Both the position numbers and the translations under genes were made by a program. A stretch of 64,000 nt of DNA from Adiantum capillus-veneris (lineage: Eukaryota; Streptophyta; Polypodiopsida; Polypodiales; Pteridaceae), in NCBI GenBank assembly GCA_014529385.2, contig CM043952.1:71305299-71369298 (forward strand). Reading direction: 5' to 3'. Of the stretch, positions 21,755-31,405 are shown in pieces (the stretch's first letter is position 1; every line of letters begins with the position of its first letter). The notes beneath the pieces are model-generated. The model was not told where the DNA came from. It made no database searches and saw only the letters and a list, made by a program, of their open reading frames with translations.

Positions 21755-22935
21755 TAGTGTTGGCTTGTTTAATTGGCTTGTGCACACACTAATTAGTGTG
21801 TGTTAACATACAATAATTAGTGTGTGCATTAGTGCGTGCACACACTAATTAGTGTGTGCATTGGCTTGTGTAATTGGCTTGTGCACACACTAATTAGTGT
21901 GTGCATTGGCTTGTGTAATTGGATTGTGCACACACTAATTAATGTGTGTTAACATACACTAATTAGTGTGTGCATTGTCTTGTGCACACACTAATTAGTG
22001 TGTTTTAACATACACTAATTAGTGTGTGCATTAGATTGTGCACACACTAATTAGTGTGTGTTAACATACACTAATTAGTGTGTGCAGTGGCTTGTGTAAT
22101 TGGCTTGTGCACACACTAATTAGTGTGTATTAACATAAACTAATTAGTGTGTGCATTGGCTTGCACACACACTAATTAGTGTGTGCATTAGATTGTGCAC
22201 ACACTAATTAGTGTGTGTTAACATACACTAATTAGTGTGTGCACACACTAATTAGTGTGTGCATTGGCTTGTGTAATTGGACTATGCATTGGCCAATTCC
22301 ATTGGTCAATGCACACACTAATCACACACTAAATAGTGTGTGTATTGGCCAATCCAGTGGGCTTGTACACACACTAATCACACACTAAATAATGTGTGTA
22401 TTGGCCAATCCAATTGACCAATGCACACACTAATCCCAAACTAATGCACACACTAATTAGTGTGTGAATTGGTCAATCCCATTGACCAATGCACACACTA
22501 ATCACACACTAATTAGTGTGTACATTGACCAATCACATTGGCCAATGCACACACTAATCACACACAAATTAGTGTGTGTGTTAATGAGCACTAATTAGTG
22601 TGTGAATTGGCCAGTCCCATTAACCAATGCACACACTAATCACACACTAATTAGTGTGTACATTGACCAATCACATTGGCCAATGCACACACTAATCACA
22701 CACAAATTAGTGTGTGTTAATGAGCACTAATTAGTGTGTGAATTGGCCAATCCCATTGAACAATGCACACACTAATCACACACTAATTAGTGTGTGCATT
22801 GACCAATCACATTGGCCAATGCACACACTAATAACACACTAATTAGTGTGTGCATTGACCAATCACATTGGCCAATGCGCACACTAAATAGTGCATGTGT
22901 TCTTTACACACTAATTAGTGTGTGCATGGCCAATC
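21755..22935. repeat. Array of the 20-bp palindrome CACACACTAATTAGTGTGTG
   Basis: About two dozen copies of ACTAATTAGTGT, most within the full palindrome, are spread over 1.2 kb. In the left half they alternate with gcattggcttgtgtaatt and gttaacatac spacers. In the right half they alternate with cattgaccaatcacattggccaatg, which adds many CCAAT sequences. Variants carry ctaatc or ctaaatag. The array lies between the divergent TnpA-like and TNP2 genes. Confidence 0.92.
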
Positions 22936-23116
22936 CCAAATTTAACATATTAGGTTATGCAAGTAATAAATTTAACAAATTTGACAAATCTAACAAGTTT
23001 AGATTTTGCAAGTACTAATAGATAACAAAATAAAGTTTTGGTGTGTAATTAGTGTGTGTAAAGAACACATGCACTGATTAGTGTGTAAAGAACGTACACG
23101 TGCACTAATTAGTGTG

Positions 23117-23195
23117 TGTAATTAGTGTGTGTGTGTGTGTGTATGCATGTGTGTGCATGCGTATGCATGTGTGTATGTGTGTGTGTGTATGCGTG
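23117..23195. repeat. GT/ATGC microsatellite
   Basis: A run of gtgtgtgt mixed with atgcatgtgtgt units follows the palindrome array. It is a simple repeat with no coding value. Confidence 0.85.
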
Positions 23196-23429
23196 TGAAA
23201 AACTCAAAAAACATAACGACAAAACTTACATGGAATTGAAGCGCTTGTTGGGAGAGGGTAGGAGAGTGGAAGAGTAGAGGTGGTGGAGAGTAGAAGAGTA
23301 GAGATGGAGGAAGAGCTCAAGGTTGTGAGGTTCGCGTTCTCGGCTTCTGTGGAGAAGACGATGAAATTCGAATTTTAGGGCTTTGAACTTCGCAGGGCAC
23401 GCGGGTGCCCCTATTTATAAAAAAATTTA

Positions 23430-23515
23430 AAAATTTGATTTTCCGCTCCTATTACCTCGAGTATTACCGCGTGGCTTACCGCAATCATTACCGCGTCTAT
23501 TACCGCGGCGCAAAT
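23430..23515. promoter_or_regulatory. Internal cluster of CACTA-1 terminal motifs upstream of TNP2
   Basis: Five ATTACC(G/T)C-like motifs occur in about 75 bp (attacctcg, attaccgcg, ttaccgcaa, attaccgcg, attaccgcg). They match the subterminal motif found at both element ends, 4 kb from the nearest end. A TATA-like atataaatag follows at 23524. The position just 5' of the TNP2 gene suggests a promoter where TnpA-type protein could bind. Function is inferred. Confidence 0.5.
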
Positions 23516-23739
23516 TCGGGCCATATAAATAGATGGCCACGTTCTGACTTTATTACTATTCATCCTCAGAATCTATTGGTACTATGTTTTTTATAAAATA
23601 TATATAAAATGAAAGTATGCCTAGTACTTTGAAAATGACATTTTTACCTAAAAGTTTAATTTTTACTTTTTATTGATATTTTATTAACATTCTTTGGTAA
23701 TTTCATTTTAATTAGTGTATGTAATTTATAAATGTAGGT

Positions 23740-25033
23740 TGCTTGGGATGATTTTGGCCCATCCACTCAACCGGATAAATCACGGTGGTTGGCCAAGCGA
23801 TTACCATGCCCATGCGTGCGGTGCAAATGCGCCATTGCTCGACTTCGACGGATATGCTTGAGCCATGTAGAAGATTATGGACTATGGGATGATCCTCGCA
23901 AGCGTGCACGGATGGAAACAAACGATTCACGAATTGTAGCGGCTATTGACGTCACCCCTCATTGGCATGTGGTTGGTGGAGGAGGGGAAAGGAGGATGGA
24001 AGAGCGCATGCGCTAAGAATCCATTAGAGGGGGAGGAAGCACATTAAATCAGCCAAGTACTGCTGCTCTCTCTTATCCGAGTGACCACATCCCATCTCCT
24101 TACGTGGATGCAGAAGACGACCATTTGCATAGAATGGTTGAGGATCTCTTTGCACGAGAGGAGAAGAAGGTTCCGAGAGAACGAGGAGTAAGCTACTCGA
24201 TTCGGCACACACCGCACTATATGATAGATGCTCTTACTCCATTTTAAGGGCATCTCTCGAAGTCCTTAACCTTCAAGCGATGTTTGGATGAAGCAATTCT
24301 AGTGTCGACGCACTTTTGAGGTATGTGTACAGATTGTGAAGGATGCTTGTGGAGTGCATAAATTAGCTTCTAATGTACTTTATTCTTGTGATAGATTGCT
24401 AGGAAAGATGCTGCCAGCTGGCAATCACATGCCAGAGAACAGACGAAAAGCCCGCGAAGTGGTGACTGCATTAGGGATGGATTATGATCGCATTCATGCT
24501 TGCATGAACGATTGTGTGCTCTTTCGTAATGAGCATGCCGATTGTGACACATGTCCATCGTGCGGGGAGCCTAGGTTCAAAGAAGGAATGCAGAGCAACA
24601 GAATTCCACGTAAAGTTTTGAGGCATTTTCCACTCATCCCTCGCATCCAACACATGTTTAGATCGAAGGGTACGAGCGAGCTTTTGAGTTGGCATGCAAA
24701 AAATCGCTCCACAGATGGTATTATGAGAGTGCCAGCTGACTCACTAGCGTGGAAGCACATAGAGGACACATGGCCAGAGTTCAGGGATGATCCTCGTCAC
24801 TTGAGGATTGGGTTAGCTAGTGATGGAGTGAATCCATTTGGGCACCGCTCTACTTCATGGAGCACTTGGCCGGTGGTTGTTGTAAACTACAATATTCCGC
24901 CTTGGGAGGCAACAAAAAAGGGAAACATTTTACTATCACTTCTCATTCCAGGAAAGCACAAGGTTAAAAACATGGATGTATATCTAAAGCCTCTTATTGA
25001 TGAGCTTCAAGAACTATGGAGAGGCATAGATGT
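23740..25033 (+). pseudogene. CACTA-1 TNP2 transposase, 5' half
   Basis: The N-terminal transposase-associated zinc domain reads LPCPCVRCKCAIARLRRICLSHVEDYGLW (C-x-C-x2-C then His). An acidic linker with in-frame stops at 24013 and 24244 follows. From 24336 the frame is open and reads the TNP2 (Transposase_21) core: LLGKMLPAGNHMPENRRKAR, ALGMDYDRIHACMNDCVLF, CDTCPSCGEPRF, IPRKVLRHFPLIPRIQHMF, LRIGLASDGVNPFGHRS, VVVNYNIPPW and LIPGKHKVKNMDVYLKPLIDEL. It is cut at 25033 by the gag-only LTR element, and the next codons resume at 31406. TNP2 proteins cut the element ends in the nucleus. Confidence 0.9.
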
Positions 25034-26563
25034 TGATGGGGGCTTTTCACAAGCCAAGCTCCCATAGCCCTCTTCTCTCGTCGCCACCCCATGAAAACCC
25101 CCTCTTAGGGAGGGAGTGATAAAATGCATTGGAAAAAGTAAGAAAAAAATAAAGTATGATTATGTAAATATATAAGAAAGGTAAAATAGGCCACCTCATG
25201 CCTGCGGGACAGCCCATCCCCACCTTGCCTCCTTTTTCTTCACTGTTGCCCCGCCGTGTGTCCCTTTTCCTCTCCTCCACTAAAAAGGTCAACCCCCTCT
25301 CTCTTCCCCTTGCCCTTTCTCCTTTCTCTCTCCCCTCAAGCTACCCCACCTCTCACCAATAATGCACCAACTCACATGCAACTTACCCTATCTTCCAAAA
25401 TAGTATACCCCACCCCCTCTTTTTCTCTCTCCTATCATATCCCATGACCCAAATACCCCCCTCTCTCTCTAAAGGGCGCCATGTCTCTTGTCTTGTAGCA
25501 AAATAACCTCCCCCACACTCACACACACTTAGTTTCACTGAAAAAGGTGCCCACAGACCCATCCCCACCCAGTGGTTACCTGATTTTTCTTGTGTTCACA
25601 CACATCTGCACACAGATTCACCTCTGGACACACTCCTCTCTCTCCCCTCTTGTAATTACTTTATTCTCCATGTCACCTCTCACTTTTTTTCATCAACCCA
25701 TCTCTCTCTCTTAGTCTCTCTCTCATGAGACTGCTGTTCTGGCACATATACACACAGTCAGACAAGTGGGGCCCACAGTCACATGGCCTATGTAGATAAT
25801 GATTTCTTCATTTCTAAATTCTAGAATTTCTCTCCCCCCTCCTCCCCTATATAAAGAGGGGTCACCATCACACAAACACACACAACATCACCAAAGAACA
25901 CACTATGCACTGTGTGTGCCTAGTGCACACACACACACACCCACACCATCACCATCACCGCAATCACCATGCTTGTCTTGAGCATGACCTCTACACCCTA
26001 GGCTATGGAAGATGAAGGGCAACTAAATGAAGTATGATGGCCATAATCCTCGTGCGAGTCTTTTCCATCAACTCCCACCTATCCGCCATGTGCTCTACCA
26101 CTCTCTCCCTTCCCATTCCCCTACCCTATGCTCCCCATTTCATCGCCTAATTCTCTAAATAAAGCTTGAGGTTTTGTGAGTATGTTTTCTTGCAATGTTT
26201 TGCCCATGTGAGGTGTGCGGAATCGCCACCTAGTCTTGTGTTTTGGAGTGAGCTTGTGTATGTGTGAAGGGTGTGCGGATTCGCCATCCTTTTGTGATGC
26301 CTAAGTACTAAGACGCTATACCCCTCCCTCACTCTCTCTCTCTCTCTCACTTGATCTCATTCCCTTTCCTTTTCATCATTACTCCCAAGCATCCATCTCT
26401 CTTGGATGAAAACTTTTTTATGGTGGTGTGTTGTTTGCGTCCTAGCCGCTGAAGCTAGGTGGTGCCCCCTATTTGCTTTACCATGACAAAGCTCGAGGCA
26501 CGCCATTCGGTCCCCGGTGTTTTAGAGGCCGTCGAGGGTTCGGGGTTCGCTTTGCTTCCATCA
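25034..26563 (+). repeat. Gag-only element 5' LTR
   Basis: The 1,530-bp LTR is pyrimidine-rich, with CT and CA microsatellites. A TATA-like tatataaagag at about 25849 precedes a CACACA region and suggests the transcription start. It ends gctttgcttccatca. Confidence 0.93.
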
Positions 26564-26565
26564 TT

Positions 26566-26580
26566 TGGTGCCCCCACGAA
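26566..26580 (+). other. Gag-only element primer binding site
   Basis: Two bases after the LTR the sequence reads tggtgcccccacgaa, beginning with the obligatory tgg that pairs with tRNA CCA-3'. It is not the tRNA-Met site used by the other elements in the window. The tRNA was not identified. Confidence 0.65.
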
Positions 26581-26636
26581 GGATCTTTTTATGAAACCCT
26601 TCAGTTTACAAGACTGAAACCCCTAAACTATTGTGA

Positions 26637-27338
26637 ATGGATGAATGGCTAGCAGGATTTGCTAATTGGACGACAAAAGAAGAAGAGCTCCAAGCACAAC
26701 TAGACGAACTCGGCATCTCCATCGAAGCTCGAGTGCCAGGCGTAACGATAATCGATTTGCAGTGGGAGAGTCAACCAGCACGCCAAACCCAGTGGATATA
26801 CATAGGCCAAGTGCCAAGAAGAAGAAGGAGAAGGTCGAAACCATGTCTACAACCTACAACCAACCCACAACAACAAAATGGAAGGAGCTCTACACAATAG
26901 AGAATCAACACTATTCTACTTTGAGAATCGGGTAACTCAAGTCACCGAGGTAATTATCACAGTCAGTTTTCAAGTCGCACCTGATGCTGCAGCACAGATA
27001 ACGGAAGCATTGGCTCACACTCTCACTAGAGAAACTAGGGATCTACTGAGTTTGTTTAAGGAAAGAACACCACCCTCTCCCACAAGCTTGGACAGTGACT
27101 AAGCACCTCTAAGCTGCACATGAATCAGTACAACCTACCTCAAGACAGATCACACATACCAACACGTGTACGCTCAATCAAGGTAATAGTGGATTTGAAG
27201 GCTCACTACCAGCACGTCATTGACACCATGCCAGGTGGGGAGCGGTTTTTGGAGGTTCTGGCATCAGATCAACCATTTGTCTTACCTTTGATACAAGGCA
27301 ATGTACCGTTTGAAGTTTTAATCTATGTCCTAGTATAA
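26637..27338 (+). pseudogene. Leader open frames of the gag-only element
   Basis: Three short overlapping frames occur: one beginning MDEWLAGFANWTTKEEELQA (coiled-coil-like), one at 26878 reading FENRVTQVTEVIITVSFQVAP, and one at 27120-27338 beginning MNQYNLPQDRSHIPTRVRS. They precede gag and have weak coding character. They may be leader peptides or a degraded 5' extension of gag. No family is recognised. Confidence 0.35.
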
Positions 27339-27420
27339 GAGGGTATACACGCCTCCTTGTAAAGAAGAAAAAACTTTTGCAAGTTAAGCAGTGTGTCTTT
27401 CTAGCTCTCTCTCAGTAATC

Positions 27421-29145
27421 ATGGCAAGTGTAGCATTTCCAACATTTAAAGGAAAGAAGGGGGAGGATTTGGTAACAGACTTCCTAGATGACTTTGAAGT
27501 AGCATGTGTAGTGAGCAACAAAGATACGGATCAATCCCGGGTTAGAATCTTTAAGCATCTCATGAAGCTAGAAGCTAGATCATGGTACAATGCACTTCCA
27601 CAAGCAACCAAGGATGACTGGGAACCCTTAAAAACCGCTTTTAAGAGGCGCTTTGGGAGAGGTACCACTTCAGAAAAGTTGTGGGACAAGTTGAGAGACT
27701 TGAAGCAGGAGGGTCTTTTAGAATATGCCACCTATGAGTCCAAATTTGTGGATTTGTGGGAACGGTGGGTTGAGTCACTGGCTAGAAGGGAAGCTGCACC
27801 CGATTTCCTAAAAAAAGATCGGTTCACGCATGGCTTGTGGCCGCTTCTCAAGGAGAAGGTGAAAGGTAGATTCTCAGCTACGTACGAGTTAGCCATTGAG
27901 ATTGCTCGCCTTAAAGACAAGAAGCTGCGAATGAAAGCCAAAGAAACCGAGTCAACAGAATCAGGAACATCGCGTCGACCAGCAACTACGACAACCACCA
28001 TTCCACCACCACCACCGGCTCTTGGGGTAAGAGATGACCAACAAGATATGTTGGCCCATATTACTGGCCAACTGCAGAATTTGTCTGTCCACTTAATACA
28101 ACAAGGGAGGAGTCAAGAAAGAGATCAAGACCCTGGAAGAGCACGACGACAAAACAGGGAGTATCACTGCTACAACTACGGAGAAGATGGTCACGGTATG
28201 TACTACTGTCCCAAACCACAACAAAACTATAATAGAGAAGGTAGGAGGAACCAATTGTCACCCCCTAGAGAAAGAACACCCCCACCCCAAGCACCGACCC
28301 CACCAACACAAATTCTACGTCCTCCACAATCACCACTTACAATCATCCTACGCCCACCACCAATTGGTACCCGCACACCAAGTATCATTGGTCTTGCAGA
28401 AGAGGTCAAAATGAGTGTAACAGAAGAAGGATCAAGTAAGAAGACTATTCAAAGAACTCAAGCAGTGGAACAAGAGGTTAAAGAATCAAAAGATGATACC
28501 CAGGTGGGGAAGGTAAGTCAAGAAAATTGTGTTACAAATGTGAGTACATCTTTAAACTTGAATGAAATAGGCACCAAAGCGATCAATCGACAACATTGGG
28601 CAATAAGGATAAGAAGGTGTAAAGTGTTGATTAGGCCTCGTCAGAGTAAGAGGAATGCAAAGGGCATGAAAGATATAAGAGAAGAGGAAGACCAGCCTGC
28701 TAGCAAGGCTTTGCAGAAGGTGGGCAACATATCAAGCAAAGGGGAGGGCTTTGAAAACAAAATCTTGTGCACCAGCATGGACCCAGGACAGTGTAGCAAG
28801 CTAAAGGAATCTTGCATCAAGGCAGTTTCACTTAAGGACCATAACGAAGAGGTAAGTATGACTGAAGGTTTGGAGTTGGCTATTGCTCCAGAGGCTTGGA
28901 AGCCGAGCAAGACTTTATTGTGTAGTGTTATAGACTTAGAGATGGGTAATGCCTCTAGTCTACTAAAGGGTGTTATAAACTTGGAGATGGGTAATGCCTC
29001 CAGTTTATGTGAGGATGTTCATAGTAAGTTTGATGATCAATATGCTGCCAACCTTTTAAGGATGTTCCAAACTCCTCCACAACACAGCATTGTGTTTGCA
29101 TGGGATGCATCAGACCTATGGCTATGGCTAGCTGCTCTAACATAA
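27421..29145 (+). CDS. Gag protein of the pol-less element with a long novel C-terminal region
   Basis: The ATG at 27421 (MASVAFPTFKGKKGEDLV) starts a 574-residue intact frame. Residues 1-180 are a retrotransposon gag core (VRIFKHLMKLEARSWYNALP, then DWEPLKTAFKRRFG). At about residues 245-260 is CYNYGEDGHGMYYC, a CCHC knuckle whose second Cys is Tyr. A Pro-rich stretch follows. Where protease and RT would normally lie there is about 270 residues of unrecognised charged sequence, including an imperfect internal repeat around IDLEMGNASSLLKG / INLEMGNASSLCED. Gag should form particles, but the altered knuckle may weaken RNA binding. Confidence 0.82.
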   Translation: MASVAFPTFKGKKGEDLVTDFLDDFEVACVVSNKDTDQSRVRIFKHLMKLEARSWYNALPQATKDDWEPLKTAFKRRFGRGTTSEKLWDKLRDLKQEGLLEYATYESKFVDLWERWVESLARREAAPDFLKKDRFTHGLWPLLKEKVKGRFSATYELAIEIARLKDKKLRMKAKETESTESGTSRRPATTTTTIPPPPPALGVRDDQQDMLAHITGQLQNLSVHLIQQGRSQERDQDPGRARRQNREYHCYNYGEDGHGMYYCPKPQQNYNREGRRNQLSPPRERTPPPQAPTPPTQILRPPQSPLTIILRPPPIGTRTPSIIGLAEEVKMSVTEEGSSKKTIQRTQAVEQEVKESKDDTQVGKVSQENCVTNVSTSLNLNEIGTKAINRQHWAIRIRRCKVLIRPRQSKRNAKGMKDIREEEDQPASKALQKVGNISSKGEGFENKILCTSMDPGQCSKLKESCIKAVSLKDHNEEVSMTEGLELAIAPEAWKPSKTLLCSVIDLEMGNASSLLKGVINLEMGNASSLCEDVHSKFDDQYAANLLRMFQTPPQHSIVFAWDASDLWLWLAALT

Positions 29146-29160
29146 AGAGAGAAGATCAGC

Positions 29161-29667
29161 ATGGAGATAAGAGCAAAGGAGCCATGGATAGAAAAAAGCC
29201 TGATAGAATGCAAGAATGAAGACCTCCTTCGCAATTTGGTACAATTTTTTACAAAGAGTGCATCCTCTCTTTGGAGAAAGGTAAGTGAATTACGCTTATA
29301 TTTAAGCCGCAAGGTAGGTGGCTTGCTATTAGCATCAGTAAAGGAAGCTGACATGTTTGAGCACACCCAAAAGAAGCATGATATGCTTGCAGTTTTTTCT
29401 AGTCATGGCAGTAAGCAGGATTCTGAAGACAACTTGAGCTCACCACACCAACAAGGAGGCCATATATGGTGGATTCTTGGTACACTCTTGGGAATCATAA
29501 TTTTCAGTTCTGTCTTTGCAGGAGCCAAGATGCTCATTTCCCCTCTCGCTACTGGTGGTTACAAATTTGGTCCAATTTGGCATGCAAATTTTATTGTTCG
29601 GACAGTGCACTTGGGATCCAGGAGGACACTGGCACAAAGTTCTAAAAGCCAGGGGCTTCCCATTTAA
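29161..29667 (+). CDS. Third ORF of the pol-less element, with a membrane-like segment
   Basis: The 168-residue frame begins 15 bp after the gag stop (MEIRAKEPWIEKSLIECKNE). An amphipathic N-terminal half (LLRNLVQFFTKSASSLWRKV) is followed by a hydrophilic spacer and one strongly hydrophobic stretch, IWWILGTLLGIIIFSSVFAG (29466-29525), then basic residues. Its place, last before the polypurine tract, is where envelope-like ORFs sit in some plant retroelements. No homology is recognised. An overlapping frame (29516-29797) with WDPGGHWHKVLKARGFPF may be its shifted continuation. Confidence 0.5.
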   Translation: MEIRAKEPWIEKSLIECKNEDLLRNLVQFFTKSASSLWRKVSELRLYLSRKVGGLLLASVKEADMFEHTQKKHDMLAVFSSHGSKQDSEDNLSSPHQQGGHIWWILGTLLGIIIFSSVFAGAKMLISPLATGGYKFGPIWHANFIVRTVHLGSRRTLAQSSKSQGLPI

Positions 29668-29842
29668 TCAACCGACACTATTCCAAGAAACAGGCTATCA
29701 CCCAGACCTGTTGCAATTTCATGAATATCCCAGAAATCTCACCAATGGCCAAATGGAACGGCTAGTTCAGAAGGCAACTCGATATCGGATCCTATAGCTA
29801 AGTAGAAGAAGAAACAGGGCTAGAGACATGAATGCCTCTAGC

Positions 29843-29857
29843 CAAAAGGGGAGGGCT
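29843..29857 (+). other. Gag-only element polypurine tract
   Basis: The sequence aaaaggggagggcta lies directly before the 3' LTR start tgatggggg. Confidence 0.8.
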
Positions 29858-29859
29858 AA

Positions 29860-31405
29860 TGATGGGGGCATTTCACAAGCCAAGCTCCCATACCCCTCTT
29901 CTCTCGTCCCCACCCCATGAAAACCCCCTCTTAGGGAGGGAGTGATAAAATGCATTGGAAAAAGTAAGAAAAAAATAAAGTATGATTATGTAAATATATA
30001 AGAAAGGTAAAATAGGCCACCTCATGCCTGCGGGGCAGCCCATCCCCACCTTGCCTCCTTTTTCTTCACTGTTGCCCCGCCGTGTGTCCCTTTTCCTCTC
30101 CTCCACTCAAAAGGTCAACCCCCTCTCTCTTCCCCTTGTCCTTTCTCCTTTCTCTCTCCCCTCAAGCTACCCCACCTCTCACCAATAATGCATTATAACT
30201 CACCAATAATGCACCAACTCACATGCAACTTACCCTATCTTCCAAAATAGTATACCCCACCCCCTCTTTCTCTCTCCTATCATATCCCATGACCCAAATA
30301 CCCCCCTCTCTCTCTAAAGGGTGCCATGTCTCTTGTCTTGTAGCAAAATAACCTCCCCCACACTCACACACACTTAGTTTCACTGAAAAAGGTGCCCACA
30401 GACCCATCCCCACCCAGTGGTTACCTGATTTTTCTTGTGTTCACACACATCTGCACACAGATTCACCTCTGGACACACTCCTCTCTCTCCCCTCTTGTAA
30501 TTACTTTATTCTCCATGTCACCTCTCACTTTTTTTCATCAACCCATCTCTCTCTCTTAGTCTCTCTCTCATGAGACTGCTGTTCTGGCACAAATACACAC
30601 AGCCAGACAAGTGGGGCCCACAGTCACATGGCCTATGTAGATAATGATTTCTTCATTTCTAAATTCTAGAATTTCTCTCCCCCCTCCTCCCCTATATAAA
30701 GAGGGGTAACCATCACACAAACACACACAACATCACCAAAGAACACACTATGCACTGTGTGTGCCTAGTTCACACACACACACCCACACCATCACCATCA
30801 CCGCAATCATCATGCTTGTCTTGAGCATGACCTCTACACCCTAGGCTATGGAAGATGAAGGGCAACTAAATGAAGTATGATGGCCATAATCCTCGTGCGA
30901 GTCTTTTCCATCAACTCCCACCTATCCGCCATGTGCTCTACCACTCTCTCCCTTCCCATTCCCCTACCCTATGCTCCCCATTTCATCGCCTAATTCTCTA
31001 AATAAAGCTTGAGGTTTTGTGAGTATGTTTTCTTGCAATGTTTTGCCCATGTGAGGTGTGCGGAATCGCCACCTAGTCTTGTGTTTTGGAGTGAGCTTGT
31101 GTATGTGTGAAGGGTGTGCGGATTCGCCATCCTTTTGTGATGGCTAAGTACTAAGCCGCTATACCCCTCCCTCACTCTCTCTCTCTCTCTCACTTGATCT
31201 CATTCCCTTTCCTTTTCATCATTACTCCCAAGCATCCATCTCTCTTGGATGAAAACTTTGTTATGGTGGTGTGTTGTTTGCGTCCTAGCCATTGAAGCTA
31301 GGTGGTGCCCCCTGTTTGCTTTACCATGACAGGCTCAAGGCGTGCCATTCGGTCCCCGGTGTTTTAGAGGCCGTCGGGGGTTCGGGGTTCGCTTTGCTCC
31401 CGTCA
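29860..31405 (+). repeat. Gag-only element 3' LTR
   Basis: This 1,546-bp near-identical copy of 25034-26563 has a short duplicated patch (caccaataatgca) near 30180-30210. It ends cccgtca next to the duplication atgt. Confidence 0.93.

Larger units (their letters stand above)
25034..31405 (+). mobile_element. Gag-only (pol-less) LTR retrotransposon inside TNP2
   Basis: LTRs at 25034-26563 and 29860-31405 start TGATGG and end CCATCA (left) or CCGTCA (right). They are nearly identical, so insertion is recent. A 4-bp duplication atgt flanks the element (25030-25033, 31406-31409), and removing the element restores the TNP2 frame. The 3.3-kb interior has a primer site, gag with a CCHC-like knuckle, two further open frames and a polypurine tract. 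I found no protease, RT, RNase H or integrase. It fits the TR-GAG class, which must borrow enzymes from an autonomous partner. Confidence 0.92.

Noticed and set aside
21755-22935. CRISPR-like array
   Set aside because: Repeats are palindromic, spacing is irregular, spacers repeat among themselves, and the surroundings are a plant CACTA element. No cas-like gene is present.
25047-26350. Small ORFs inside the gag-only element LTR (also near 29873-31193)
   Set aside because: They are repeated in both LTRs, low-complexity, and on either strand, so they are LTR sequence and not genes.
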